Part shown: in pieces, positions 1-8,959 of the stretch | Layout: every line of letters starts with the position of its first letter | How positions within the stretch are numbered: the first letter of the stretch is position 1 | Assembly (NCBI RefSeq): GCF_004698125.1 | Contig: NZ_SRHV01000006.1 | Coordinates: 186,001-250,000, forward strand | Origin: Halosimplex halophilum | Lineage (GTDB): Archaea; Halobacteriota; Halobacteria; Halobacteriales; Haloarculaceae | Length of the DNA: 64,000 nt | Direction of reading: 5' to 3' | Made by a program: the position numbers and the translations under genes | The notes under the pieces: model-generated | The model's database searches: none | The model's input: only the letters and a program-made list of their open reading frames with translations | Told to the model about the DNA's origin: nothing

Positions 1-78
1 GTGTCGCCGCGGGAGCGCGGCTTCTCCACTCCCCGCCGGATCGAGGGATTGAACCGCTCCGGGCCCGTGGAACCGGCA

Positions 79-781
<703 letters not shown>

Positions 782-814
782 GGCCGACGCCGACATCCAG
801 CTCCTCGTCTAATC

Positions 815-1039
815 ACCGATGAACGAACTCGAAGGCCGGTTCCCCACGTCGTCGATGCCGTCGCGGAGGCAGAGGGCGTCGAGCCAGCGACACTCGACCC
901 GCCGCTAGCAGAGATCGTTGACCCGGACGCGCTCGAAACGTTGATCGAGGATTCCACGGCGTCTGACCTCGAGGTTCGGTCCGCGTATCGTGGTCACGAC
1001 ATCGTCGTCGACGACAGCGGTCGCGTACAGGTCGACTGA
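815..1039 (+). pseudogene. HalOD1 output domain without a start codon
   Basis: The translation has the hallmarks of the haloarchaeal output domain HalOD1: a helix (VVDAVAEAEGVEPATLDPP), the signature IVDPDALETLIED, and a C-terminal beta hairpin ending GHDIVVDDSGRVQVD. HalOD1 proteins are small presumed signalling outputs, usually 80-110 residues. The frame lacks an in-frame ATG or GTG just upstream; the ATG at 820 is in another frame. The longer open frame upstream is antisense to the trxB fragment. I read it as a 5'-truncated gene, though a rare start codon cannot be excluded. Confidence 0.6.
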
Positions 1040-1161
1040 AGCGGACGGAACTTCTCTCCGATAGCGGATCCACCGACGGCCACTCCAGCAGCGCCGTCCG
1101 ATTTCAACGAGTCGTCTCCGAGAAACTATCGTAGCAGGGGCAGCGGAGAACGGTGGTCGCG

Positions 1162-2280
1162 TCAGGACCACTCCGATTCGAGGGCGTCCAGTAGCTTCTC
1201 GATCTCGGCGTGCGTGTTGACCGCGTGGACAGACGCGCGGACGGCATCGGGCGTCGGCAAGGCACGAACGACGATTCCCTCCGACGCGAGTCGGTCGACC
1301 GTCGCTTCGGGGTCGTCCACGTCGATTGTCACGAGTCCTGACTCGGGATCCGAGGGACTGAGAAGGCGGTCCTCGGGGACGCCATCGGCCAGCTGGCCGG
1401 CCAATTGCTGGCTCCGGTCGGCGATACGGTCGACGCCGACCTCGTTGATCGCGTCGATGGCCTCGCCCAGAGCGACGTGCGGAGCCGGGTTCGACGACCC
1501 GACCTCGAATCGACGGGCCCCGGCCGCGAACTCGTAGGGGTCCGCAGTCGGCGTTTCGACGCTCCGGTAGCCGACTGTGGCGGGCCGGAGCGCTTCAGCA
1601 GCGTTGCGGTCGACGTAGAGGAAGCCGCCGCCCCACAGCCCCAGCAGCCACTTGTGTCCGGCCGCCGCGACTGCGTCCGCGCCCCACTCGCCGACATCCA
1701 TCGGGAGCTGTCCCGGCACCTGCACGGCGTCGACGAGGGCGAACGCGCCGGCCTGGTGAGCGATGTCGACGAGGTCGCCGACGGGCAACCGGGTACCGTG
1801 CGTCCAGGTCACGGCGCTGAAACACGCCAGCTTCGCGCCGTCGACGGCCTCGGCGAAGGCGTCGCGGTCGACGCGGCCGCGCTCGGTTTCGACGACGCGA
1901 ACGTCGACGCCCTCCTGTTCCAGGCGTTGCCACGGGAGCGTTCCGGCCGGGTGTTCGAGGTCGGTTCGAACGACGGTATCGCCGGGCTCCCAGTCGATGG
2001 CGTTCGCGACGGCGTTGATGCCCGCGGTCGTGCTCTCCGTGAGCGCGATCTCGTCGTCGTCCCCACCGACAAAGGTGGCGACGCGCTCCCGTACTCGGTC
2101 GTACGCGTCGAACGCCACCTCGTAGGGGTCGTTTCGCGTGCTCGTTTCGTACTCGTGTGACCGCACGAACTCGTCGGCGGCCTCGACGACGTACTGCGGA
2201 CTCGGCCCGTGAGCGCCGAAATTCATGTAGACGTCCTCGTGCAGGGCGGGCGTGTCGGCGCGGAGCTCTCTGGGGTTCAT
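1162..2280 (-). CDS. Class-V aminotransferase-fold PLP enzyme
   Basis: The 372-residue length fits the class-V (NifS/isopenicillin epimerase-like) family. The PLP-binding lysine lies in AAAGHKWLLG near residue 210. A preceding Asp (LVDAVQVPG) and His (TWTHGTRLP) are also in the expected places. The only cysteine is in KLACFSAV, not in the C-terminal loop where cysteine desulfurases carry theirs. It is therefore more likely a C-S lyase, epimerase or related enzyme than a classical desulfurase. It starts 15 bases after a thioredoxin-like gene on the same strand and sits next to TusA and SQR-like genes, so a role in sulfur chemistry is plausible but inferred. Confidence 0.85.
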   Translation of the reverse strand: MNPRELRADTPALHEDVYMNFGAHGPSPQYVVEAADEFVRSHEYETSTRNDPYEVAFDAYDRVRERVATFVGGDDDEIALTESTTAGINAVANAIDWEPGDTVVRTDLEHPAGTLPWQRLEQEGVDVRVVETERGRVDRDAFAEAVDGAKLACFSAVTWTHGTRLPVGDLVDIAHQAGAFALVDAVQVPGQLPMDVGEWGADAVAAAGHKWLLGLWGGGFLYVDRNAAEALRPATVGYRSVETPTADPYEFAAGARRFEVGSSNPAPHVALGEAIDAINEVGVDRIADRSQQLAGQLADGVPEDRLLSPSDPESGLVTIDVDDPEATVDRLASEGIVVRALPTPDAVRASVHAVNTHAEIEKLLDALESEWS

Positions 2281-2295
2281 CTCGTTCTCCGAGAA

Positions 2296-2634
2296 TTAGT
2301 CGCTGTACCGGGCGATCAGGTCTCGAAGCGACTGTTCGGTCTGGCCGCCGCGGAGTCGTTTCACCGGCTCGCCGTCCACAAACAGGACGAACGTGGGCGT
2401 GCTCTGGGCACCGAACTCGATCGCGGTTTCGAGATTGGATTCGATGTCGACCGTCAGGACCGTCGCGTCCGTGTCGACGGCGATCGTCTCGAGAACCGGC
2501 TCCATCCGTTTGCAGGTGCCACACCACTCCGTGTAGAACTCCACGAGCGCGACGCTGCTGTCTTCGACGATCGTTTCGATGTCGGAATCACCGAGCGAAA
2601 CCACGCTGTCCGTCTCTACTGTCTGTGTTGCCAT
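2296..2634 (-). CDS. Thioredoxin family protein
   Basis: A 112-residue thioredoxin fold with active site WCGTCK at about residues 37-42 and the cis-proline motif STPTFVLF. It should act as a cytosolic dithiol reductant or disulfide exchanger. The second active-site neighbour is Thr rather than Pro (WCGTC, not WCGPC), which usually shifts the redox potential. It leads a two-gene unit with the PLP enzyme at 1162-2280. Upstream on the minus strand is a TATTAAA box about 25 bases before the ATG, so the transcript is probably leaderless or nearly so, and a CAATAGTATTG palindrome lies 48-58 bases upstream. Confidence 0.92.
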   Translation of the reverse strand: MATQTVETDSVVSLGDSDIETIVEDSSVALVEFYTEWCGTCKRMEPVLETIAVDTDATVLTVDIESNLETAIEFGAQSTPTFVLFVDGEPVKRLRGGQTEQSLRDLIARYSD

Positions 2635-2681
2635 TACCGGACTCTACGCACCGGATGTTTAATAGTCTTGGGCTAACCACA

Positions 2682-2692
2682 CAATAGTATTG
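2682..2692. promoter_or_regulatory. CAATAGTATTG palindrome in thioredoxin promoter
   Basis: A perfect 11-base palindrome (CAATA-G-TATTG) sits upstream of the TATTAAA box of the thioredoxin gene. Related CAATACTA/CAATAGTA cores occur before tusA, the DUF2892 gene and the distant trxA gene. Its position upstream of the BRE/TATA suits an activator site. Confidence 0.5.
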
Positions 2693-2750
2693 GGGCGGTC
2701 GATCCTCGTCTGCATCGAGTGGGAGAGTGACCCGGATCGGGGAGTACCCG

Positions 2751-3377
2751 TTAGCGTGACTCCTCGGTGGATTGCGCACGGCCGAGCGCACCTGCAAGTG
2801 CCAGCAGATAGCCCAGCCCGTACTGGACGTCCGGATCACGTAATCCGCGAAGCAGGCCAACGGCCCCAACCTGCTCGGGGGAGTTCCGCTCCGCTTCACC
2901 GACGCTCTCCAGCAGCCGTTCGATGCCGTCGCGGGTGTCGTCGTCGGACGCCGTCTGCGCGACCTCACTGAGCGCGGCACCGGTGCCGGCTAGCGACGTG
3001 ACCATCTCGTCGTCGAGCGCCGCGGTCGCCAGCGACCCGACCTCGGCGAGTTCGGCCAGCTCGTCGAGCGTGCCGCTGCGCTGGAGCGCGAGCAACGTAT
3101 CGAGTGCGTCCCGCAGTTCGTCGCCGTTCTCTCCGACCGTCTCGGCGAGCGCCACGGTCTCGTCGGTCGCCAGCCCGTCGGCCGACTCCGCCAGCGTCGA
3201 TCCCGTGGCCGAGAGCTCCCGGACCATCTCGTCGTCGAGTGCGCTCTCGCCCAGCGAGAGCACGTTCAGGAGCTCGTTGACCGCGTCGAGGTGGTCCACA
3301 AACTCGGCGACCGCCTCGGGGTTCTGTTCGATCGCCGCCTCCAGCTCGGACCGCTCGGGACTCTGCTGGTCGGACAT
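2751..3377 (-). CDS. DUF1641 domain protein
   Basis: The 208-residue product is highly acidic and nearly all helical, with the repeated pattern ALDDEMV...LAGTG typical of DUF1641 proteins. It ends in a conserved glycine-rich helix (VGAVGLLRGLRDPDVQ). DUF1641 proteins in archaea and bacteria are usually encoded beside SQR-like or type-II NADH dehydrogenase-like flavoproteins, and here it follows one by 2 bases. I infer a membrane-associated accessory or docking subunit for the flavoprotein. The start at MSDQQ gives this tight spacing; the longer open frame upstream only overlaps the neighbour in another frame. Confidence 0.85.
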   Translation of the reverse strand: MSDQQSPERSELEAAIEQNPEAVAEFVDHLDAVNELLNVLSLGESALDDEMVRELSATGSTLAESADGLATDETVALAETVGENGDELRDALDTLLALQRSGTLDELAELAEVGSLATAALDDEMVTSLAGTGAALSEVAQTASDDDTRDGIERLLESVGEAERNSPEQVGAVGLLRGLRDPDVQYGLGYLLALAGALGRAQSTEESR

Positions 3378-3379
3378 GG

Positions 3380-4525
3380 TCAGAGCAGTCCCCGTGCAGT
3401 CAGCCAGTAGGACTCGTTGTACGCCAGCTTCGACCAGTGGAGTTTCTCCGAGGGCGGCGCCGGCGACGGCGGAGTCTCGTAGTCGAACTCGACGAACGAC
3501 GCCGCGTCCATTCCGGTCTCGATGAAACACAGCGTCTTCCCGTCGTAGGTCGCCGTCGCCGGGAGGCCGCGGATCTCGCTGGCGAGCCGCTGGCCGACGA
3601 CGCCGGCCTGGTAGTGGGCGACGCTCCCGGCGTTCGGGACGCCGGTATCGGCGGTGTCCCCGAGCGCGTAGACGTTCTCGGCGGCCTCGGCTTCCAGCGT
3701 GTGTTTGTCGACGTCGACCCAGCCATCGTCGCCAAGGCCGGCTTCCTCGATCAGGTCGACGCCGCCGTGGGGTGGAATGGTTACGAGGAGGTCGTAGTCG
3801 AGTTCGGTCCCCTCCATCGACGTGATCGTTTCCGCCTCGGGGTCGACCGACTCGGCGTTGAAGAACGTCTCCACCTGGATGTCCCGTTCCTCCATGATGG
3901 GCTGGGCCCACTCGGCAATGTGGGGGTTGCCATGGACGCGCTGTATCGGGTACGTGTAGGTGATGTCGACGTCCTCACGGAGGCCGCGCTTGCGGAACCA
4001 GTCGTCAGCCATGAAGACGAACTCCAGCGGCGCAGCCGGGCACATATGGGGGGTTCCGATAACACTCAACACGAGCTCGCCCTCCGTGAACTCCAGTAGT
4101 TCCTCGCGCAGGTCGGTCGCGCCCGACTCGCTGTAGTAGTTGTGACCGCCCTCCGCGAGGCCGGGGATCTGGTCGGGCTCCAGCGTCGACCCGGTCGCCA
4201 GCACGAGGTAGTCGTACTCGATCGGCGAGGTGGCCCCGCGGAATCGGAGTCGCTGGCCGTCGGTGTCGATGTCGGTCACGCGGTCGATCCGGAGGTCGAC
4301 GGCGTCGTCGACGAGTTCGCCGAGGCGGCGCCGACCGTCTGTCGGTTCGCGCTTGTCGAACGGCACGTACAGCCAGACCGGTTTGTAGACGTGGTCGGGG
4401 TCGTCGTTGACCAGCGTAACGCGAACGTCGCCGGCGTCGAGTTCCGAGTCGAGCCGGTCGGCGAGGTCGTTCGCGAGGACGGTCCCGCCGGTCCCGCCGC
4501 CGACGATGACGACGTGCTCGGTCAT
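3380..4525 (-). CDS. SQR-like NAD(P)/FAD-dependent oxidoreductase
   Basis: The 381-residue protein has the two-dinucleotide-binding flavoprotein layout: an N-terminal FAD loop GGGTGGTVLAND, the LATGS hinge, and the second FAD motif NVYALGDTAD near residue 300. Cys occurs in HMCPAAPLEF, where sulfide:quinone oxidoreductases carry one redox cysteine, and again in KTLCFIETG near the C-terminus, which could be the partner. It likely oxidises sulfide or a persulfide and passes electrons to the quinone pool at the membrane. The start overlaps the tusA stop by ATGA, and DUF1641 follows. Alternatives are other type-II quinone reductases of this superfamily. Confidence 0.85.
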   Translation of the reverse strand: MTEHVVIVGGGTGGTVLANDLADRLDSELDAGDVRVTLVNDDPDHVYKPVWLYVPFDKREPTDGRRRLGELVDDAVDLRIDRVTDIDTDGQRLRFRGATSPIEYDYLVLATGSTLEPDQIPGLAEGGHNYYSESGATDLREELLEFTEGELVLSVIGTPHMCPAAPLEFVFMADDWFRKRGLREDVDITYTYPIQRVHGNPHIAEWAQPIMEERDIQVETFFNAESVDPEAETITSMEGTELDYDLLVTIPPHGGVDLIEEAGLGDDGWVDVDKHTLEAEAAENVYALGDTADTGVPNAGSVAHYQAGVVGQRLASEIRGLPATATYDGKTLCFIETGMDAASFVEFDYETPPSPAPPSEKLHWSKLAYNESYWLTARGLL

Positions 4526-4758
4526 GCTTTCTCCACGTAGAACGCGTTGTGGTCGTCGCGTTCCTCGACCGTGAGCAGTTCGTTGCCGGCTTCCTCGACC
4601 CACTCGGGCACGTCGGTGAGCGACTGGTCGTTGTCGCTCAGGAGTCGGATCACGTCCCCCGACTCGGCGCTCCGGATCGTTCCGATGAGGTCCATCAGCG
4701 GACCGGGGCAGGCTGCGCCTCTGGCGTCGACCGTATCGTCAGGCTCGATGTCGGTCAC
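4522..4758 (-). CDS. TusA-family sulfur carrier protein
   Basis: A 78-residue SirA/TusA fold with the signature DARGAACPGPLMDL, whose Cys is the persulfide-carrying residue and is followed by the CPxP-type proline. TusA proteins ferry sulfane sulfur between rhodaneses, desulfurases and acceptors. Here it is first in an operon with an SQR-like enzyme and DUF1641, which points to sulfide oxidation or sulfur trafficking. The start codon is GTG. A promoter with an AT-rich box and a CAGTATTAGTATTG element lies 30-45 bases upstream. Confidence 0.93.
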   Translation of the reverse strand: MTDIEPDDTVDARGAACPGPLMDLIGTIRSAESGDVIRLLSDNDQSLTDVPEWVEEAGNELLTVEERDDHNAFYVEKA

Positions 4759-4789
4759 GGATATCTCACAGGAAGCAGTTGGGAACGGG

Positions 4790-4803
4790 CAGTATTAGTA
4801 TTG
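4790..4803. promoter_or_regulatory. CAGTATTAGTATTG element upstream of tusA
   Basis: This imperfect palindrome contains TAGTATTG, the same half-site as in the thioredoxin promoter at 2682-2692 and in the trxA promoter at 56062-56069. It overlaps the AT-rich region expected to hold the TATA box, so it could be either the core promoter or an operator on top of it. Confidence 0.45.
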
Positions 4804-4888
4804 TATTTGTGTTCCAAGATTCTGAAAATCCGTGGGTGGGGGTGGGTTATCGGATGGCGATCGGAGAACCGAAGGGCGGGTTGCGCGA

Positions 4889-5482
4889 CTACCGCTCGAA
4901 CACGAGCGCGTAGTGGTACGGCGGCAGCTCGACCTGTCGGTCACGCTCGAAGGGGGCCGCCGAGAGTACGGCATCTTCGGTTTCGCCGGGCGTCATCCGA
5001 AGCTCCGTCGGGGGCCCCCGGGGTTCACCGCCGACGGTCGTCGTCTCCCGCGGGCGTTCGTGCCAGTTGATGACGATCAGGCGCCCGTCGGACTCGATGG
5101 CTTCGAACGCTTGCTCGACCAATCCCGACTGGTCGTCGACGCCGTGGAACGTGTTCGCCACGACGAGCGTGGTAACTGGTTCGGGGAGGACTTCGGTCAG
5201 GTTCCGGGCGTCACCGTGAATCAGAACGACGTTCTCGATGTCCTGCTGTTCGGCGAGCTCGGCGAGCTCGGCGAGCAGTGACGCGTCCAAGTCGATCGCA
5301 AAGACAGACTCAGGTTCGACGATCCGGGCGGCTGGAAGCGCGAAGTAGCCGCTCCCACAGCCGACCTCGGCGACCGACTCGCCGGACGCGAGGCCGAGTT
5401 TCCGGAGCGTCGCGCCGGGCGTGGGCCAGAGTCTGCTCCACCAGTCCCAGTCGGGCTGGCCGGTGTTCTGGAACCGGTCCAT
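4889..5482 (-). CDS. SAM-dependent methyltransferase
   Basis: The 197-residue protein is a class I Rossmann methyltransferase. Motif I is VAEVGCGSGYFALPAA near residue 40. An acidic residue ending the second strand (FAIDLDASLL) binds the SAM ribose, and motif IV-like HGDAR and ANTFHG follow. The C-terminal strands are short. Its substrate cannot be told from sequence. The downstream side faces tusA; the upstream side is a DUF2892 membrane gene only 2 bases away, so both are probably co-transcribed. Proteins like this recur near sulfide-handling genes, but a thiol or sulfide methyltransferase role is only a guess. Confidence 0.85.
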   Translation of the reverse strand: MDRFQNTGQPDWDWWSRLWPTPGATLRKLGLASGESVAEVGCGSGYFALPAARIVEPESVFAIDLDASLLAELAELAEQQDIENVVLIHGDARNLTEVLPEPVTTLVVANTFHGVDDQSGLVEQAFEAIESDGRLIVINWHERPRETTTVGGEPRGPPTELRMTPGETEDAVLSAAPFERDRQVELPPYHYALVFER

Positions 5483-5484
5483 CC

Positions 5485-5703
5485 CTAGCGGGACCCCGAC
5501 GTGTCCACTCCCAGCAGACGGTACAGGAGACAGACCCGGACGAGCCCGGTCCCAGCGAGCACGAGACCCAGTAGCGTCAGGGCTACGCCGACCGTCAGGC
5601 CGAAGCCGAGCAGGTCGCCGAGCGACGCGAGTCCCACGGCCGCGAGTGCGATGCCGACGGCGATCCGGACCACTCTGTCTGTGGCACCGATATTGTTCTT
5701 CAT
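5485..5703 (-). CDS. DUF2892 (YgaP-like) small membrane protein
   Basis: A 72-residue protein starting MKNNIGATDRVVRI, the conserved opening of the DUF2892 family, followed by two hydrophobic helices (about 14-32 and 36-56) and the short CLLYRLLGV tail. The family forms the membrane part of YgaP rhodanese and is often found with sulfur-trafficking genes, in line with its place here beside TusA and SQR. The function is not established. It is the first gene of a unit with the methyltransferase. The bases just upstream of the ATG include CAATAGTA, related to the motif found at the other sulfur promoters. Confidence 0.88.
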   Translation of the reverse strand: MKNNIGATDRVVRIAVGIALAAVGLASLGDLLGFGLTVGVALTLLGLVLAGTGLVRVCLLYRLLGVDTSGSR

Positions 5704-5795
5704 ACCCAATAGTACACAACACAGAAACCTAAGTCTTGCCCGGAGCGGGCCGCCCGCGATCCGCTCGCTCCGCCCGGCGGTCGTCCGGCGGGCCG

Positions 5796-7046
5796 CTACC
5801 GTTCGGTCGCCGACGCCCACGCCGCCGGCAGACGCGCGTAGACGACGGCGTTGTCCACGAGCGCGTCGACGGTCGTGTACTCGTCGACGGCGTGGACGGT
5901 GTCGGTGCCGAACGCGAACTCCACGGTCGGGATATCGGCGTTACGGAGCGTCTTGGCGTCGCCGCCGCCGGTGGCGCTCCGTCGGAAGACGCGCTCGCCG
6001 CTTACCGATTCCGCGGTCGACGCCACCGCGTCGACGAGCGGGCTGTCTATCGGTTCGGCCGTCCCCACGCTCCAGGACACGTCCGTGATGGAGACGCCCT
6101 CGCAGTCGGCCGCACAGGACCTGATGTCGGCGAGCACCGACGACGTCTCCACGCCCGCCGCGAGACGGACGTCGATCTCGGCACGGGCGGACTGCGGGAC
6201 GCTGTTGATCGCCTCCCCGCCCTCCAGCGTCCCCAGGTTGATCGACGGGTACGCGAAGAGATCGCGCGCGACCGCTCGGCCCATCGACGGCGCGTAGTAC
6301 TCGACGGACTCCTCGACGACTGGTGCCACCGTCTCCGGGATCTCCAGCCGGCGCTCCCCGAACCGATCGCGGAGGGTCTCGACGGCCCCGTAGAGCCGGT
6401 CGATCGCGTTCTCGCCGAGAATTGGCCGCGAACCGTGGGCGGCGTCTCCAGTGGCCTCGAGCGTCAGCCAGATGCTCCCGCGGTCGGCGACGGTCACGGA
6501 GTGGCGACCCTCCTCGCAGGTCGGCTCGCCGATCACGCACGCGTCCGCATCGAGCTTCCCGGCCTCCAGCAGCGCCGGGAGACCCGCGTCGCCGCCGACT
6601 TCCTCGTCGCTCACGAACGCGAACAGGAGGTCGACTGGCGGGTCGGTGTCGGTGGCTGCGAAGGCCTGAATTGCGATGAGCATCGACGCCACGGCCCCTT
6701 TCATGTCGGTCGCACCGCGACCGTAGACGCGGTCGTCGGTGCGCTCGCCGAGCGGATCGCGGGTCCACGCGTCGGCGTCGAACGGCACCGTGTCGAGGTG
6801 TCCGTTGAACAGCAGCGTGCGGTCGGACTCGCCGGGGAGTCGAACGAGGAGGTTCGGCTTCGCCGGATCGACCACGAAACGCTCGACGTCGACCGAAAGC
6901 GGTTCGAGGAACCGCTCGATTTCGGCGACGATCTCGCGCGTGTCGCCGGGCGGGTTCGACGTGTCGATCGCGAGGAGATCGAGGGTCAGCGAGAGCAGTT
7001 CCTCGCGGTGGGCTCGCACGTACTCGGGGGGAGTCGTGTCGCTCAT
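5796..7046 (-). CDS. M20-family metallopeptidase (ArgE/DapE type)
   Basis: The 416-residue length is normal for M20 dizinc deacylases. Visible motifs are FNGHLDTVPFD (first zinc His and activating Asp), GRGATDMKGA (bridging Asp), SDEEVGGDAG (catalytic Glu) and VIGEPT. A dimerisation lid follows (SRPILGENAIDRL). The family hydrolyses N-acyl amino acids or dipeptides in the cytosol; acetylornithine deacetylase or succinyl-diaminopimelate desuccinylase are the usual automatic labels but specificity is not readable here. Its start overlaps the upstream flavoprotein stop by ATGA, so the two are one operon. Confidence 0.9.
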   Translation of the reverse strand: MSDTTPPEYVRAHREELLSLTLDLLAIDTSNPPGDTREIVAEIERFLEPLSVDVERFVVDPAKPNLLVRLPGESDRTLLFNGHLDTVPFDADAWTRDPLGERTDDRVYGRGATDMKGAVASMLIAIQAFAATDTDPPVDLLFAFVSDEEVGGDAGLPALLEAGKLDADACVIGEPTCEEGRHSVTVADRGSIWLTLEATGDAAHGSRPILGENAIDRLYGAVETLRDRFGERRLEIPETVAPVVEESVEYYAPSMGRAVARDLFAYPSINLGTLEGGEAINSVPQSARAEIDVRLAAGVETSSVLADIRSCAADCEGVSITDVSWSVGTAEPIDSPLVDAVASTAESVSGERVFRRSATGGGDAKTLRNADIPTVEFAFGTDTVHAVDEYTTVDALVDNAVVYARLPAAWASATER

Positions 7047-8395
7047 TCGCTCTCTAACTCCCCCTCGAGAACCTTCGCCGCCGTGAGAATTGGGTCCCAG
7101 ACGGGGCTGAACGGCGGCGCGTACGCCAGGTCGGCGTTCCGGAGCTCGGTCACCGTCAGGCCCGCCCTGAGCGCCGTCGCGACCGTGTCGATGCGCTTCG
7201 CGCCTTCCCGGCCGACGACGCTCCCGCCCAGCAGCCGACCGGAGTCCCGGTCGGCCAGCAGCGTGACGGTGAGTTCGGCACCGCCTGGGTAGTAGTGGGC
7301 TCGCGTCGGCGCCGATATCGTGACCGAAACGGGGTGGAAGCCGGCGTCCCGGGCCCGCTCCTCGTCGAGGAGTCCAGTTCGGGCGGCTCCGAGGTCGAAC
7401 GCCTTGACGATCGCCGTCCCGGCGATCTCGCCGACTGACTCCGGATCGCCGGCGACTGTCTGGCCGATTGCCCGACCGGCGCGGTTGGCTGTCAGCGCCA
7501 GTGGCACGTGGTCCGGCTCGCCGGTCACGACGTGGCGCGCCTCGGCGCAGTCACCCGCGGCGTAGACGTTCTCGTAGTTCGTCCGGCCGTACTCGTCAGT
7601 CGTGATCGCCCCGGTCTCCCCCAGCTCGATGCCGGCGTCCGCCGCGAGGTCGGCGTTCGGTTCGACACCGACGCCGACGATTGCGACCTCGGCAGGGTGG
7701 GACTCGTCGTCGAGCGTGACGCGCTCGACACGCTCGGCACCCTCGAAGCCCGAGACAGCGGTGTCGAGGTGCAGCTGGACCCCCTTCTCTCGGAGATGGT
7801 CCTCGACGACTTCGGCCACCGCGTCACCGAACGGCTGGAGGACGTGCGGCAGCATCTCGTAGAGATGGACATCGACGCCGTGTGCCGACAATGCCTCGGC
7901 CATCTCAATGCCGACGTATCCACCACCGACAATAGCTGCGGAGTCGGGCGAGTGTTCGGTGACGTAGGTCTCGATGGCGTCGGCCTCGTCCATGTCGTGG
8001 ATGGTGAACACGCCGTCGAGGTCGAGGCCGTCGAGCGGCGGTTCGATGGCGCTCGCCCCCGTCGCGACGAGGAGACGGTCGTAGGGCCGGTCGAACATCT
8101 CGCCGTCACCCTCGACGGTGACGGTTTTGACCTCGGGGTCGATGCCGACGACCTCGTGTCCGGTCCGGAGGTCGATATCCCGCTCGTCGCGGAACTCCTC
8201 GGGCGTCACGGCGACCAGGTCGTCCAGGTCCTCAACCTCGCCCTTGACGTAGTAGGGCATCCCGCAGGCGGCGTAGGAGACCCACTCGCCTTTCTCGAAG
8301 ACGACGACGTCCAGCTCCGGGGCTTCACGCTTGGCCTTGCTCGCGGCACTCATCCCCGCGGCGTCACCGCCGACGACCACGAGCGTCTCGCTCAT
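7043..8395 (-). CDS. CoA-disulfide reductase / NADH oxidase family flavoprotein
   Basis: A 450-residue pyridine-nucleotide disulfide oxidoreductase. FAD binds at VVGGDAAGMSAA. The single redox cysteine is in YAACGMPYYVKG at about residue 43, the signature of the CoADR/NOX/Npx group. NAD(P)H binds at IVGGGYVGIE. The second FAD motif is NVYAAGDCAE. The C-terminal dimerisation domain contains the usual TRAHYYPG and DLAYAPPF segments. Likely reactions are reduction of CoA disulfide, polysulfide or CoA-persulfide, or oxygen reduction. Given the sulfur genes nearby, per- or polysulfide reduction is plausible. Confidence 0.9.
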   Translation of the reverse strand: MSETLVVVGGDAAGMSAASKAKREAPELDVVVFEKGEWVSYAACGMPYYVKGEVEDLDDLVAVTPEEFRDERDIDLRTGHEVVGIDPEVKTVTVEGDGEMFDRPYDRLLVATGASAIEPPLDGLDLDGVFTIHDMDEADAIETYVTEHSPDSAAIVGGGYVGIEMAEALSAHGVDVHLYEMLPHVLQPFGDAVAEVVEDHLREKGVQLHLDTAVSGFEGAERVERVTLDDESHPAEVAIVGVGVEPNADLAADAGIELGETGAITTDEYGRTNYENVYAAGDCAEARHVVTGEPDHVPLALTANRAGRAIGQTVAGDPESVGEIAGTAIVKAFDLGAARTGLLDEERARDAGFHPVSVTISAPTRAHYYPGGAELTVTLLADRDSGRLLGGSVVGREGAKRIDTVATALRAGLTVTELRNADLAYAPPFSPVWDPILTAAKVLEGELESE

Positions 8396-8513
8396 AGCCG
8401 TAGGTTCGACTGGCTCGAACTAAAGTATTTCTCGGATCCCACAATATCGAGGGCGAGCGCTCGACCGCCAGTCTCAGGTATCGAGGCGATCCCGCCCGGG
8501 GTATCGTCGAAGC

Positions 8514-8690
8514 TCACAGACCAGCCGGTTCGGCGACTGCGTCGTCCGCACGGTCGAACAGCGCCGCGAACAGCTTTCGCTCCGCGGCGCGGAGGTGCTG
8601 GGTGAACGTCGACTGGTTGATGTACTTGCCATCTTCGTAGGAAGCCAGACCGACCAACGCTTCACCGAGGGCATCCCTCAGTGTCGATTC
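8514..8690 (-). pseudogene. Fragment of a Bat-type HTH (HTH_10) regulator
   Basis: The minus-strand translation has the end of a bacterio-opsin-activator HTH: a degraded recognition region (SYEDGKYINQSTF) followed by the well-kept last helix QHLRAAERKLFAALFD. Full members have an additional 150 or more residues of sensor domain and a better conserved helix-turn-helix. Here the upstream sequence turns directly into an opposite-strand fragment of another gene. No credible start is present. I read it as the 3' scrap of a regulator gene. Confidence 0.6.
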
Positions 8691-8694
8691 GAGA

Positions 8695-8901
8695 GGGGCA
8701 ACGCCATCTGCAAGTGAGCTATTCGCGCTCAACCACCTCCAGGCAGTCCCGATCGATACGTGGACGCGGCGTCTCATCGAGCAGTACTTCCCGGACGTTG
8801 CCGCGGAATCCTACGATGCGACCGCAACAGCGTTCCGAGAGCGATTCGGGAAGTACGCTGGCTACGCGCAAACCTGCCTCTATCACTGTGAACGGTCCTG
8901 A
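8695..8901 (+). pseudogene. 3' fragment of a HhH-GPD DNA glycosylase
   Basis: The frame ending with the TGA at 8899 reads LFALNHLQAVPIDTWTRR, then YFPD, FRERFGKYAGYAQTCLYH. This is the C-terminal part of an 8-oxoguanine/3-methyladenine glycosylase of the HhH-GPD superfamily, whose catalytic Asp lies in the PxDTW motif. The helix-hairpin-helix and the whole N-terminal half are absent and there is no start codon. It abuts the opposite-strand regulator fragment, so two unrelated truncated genes meet near 8690. Confidence 0.65.
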
Positions 8902-8959
8902 TGGTGGATTATCCTTCAACGACCGAGCTACGAGGCCGCAGTAGAGAAAGACCGGTCGC

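Noticed and set aside
1162-2280. Cysteine desulfurase
   Set aside because: The fold fits but the C-terminal catalytic Cys is missing; only one Cys, in the wrong place, is present.
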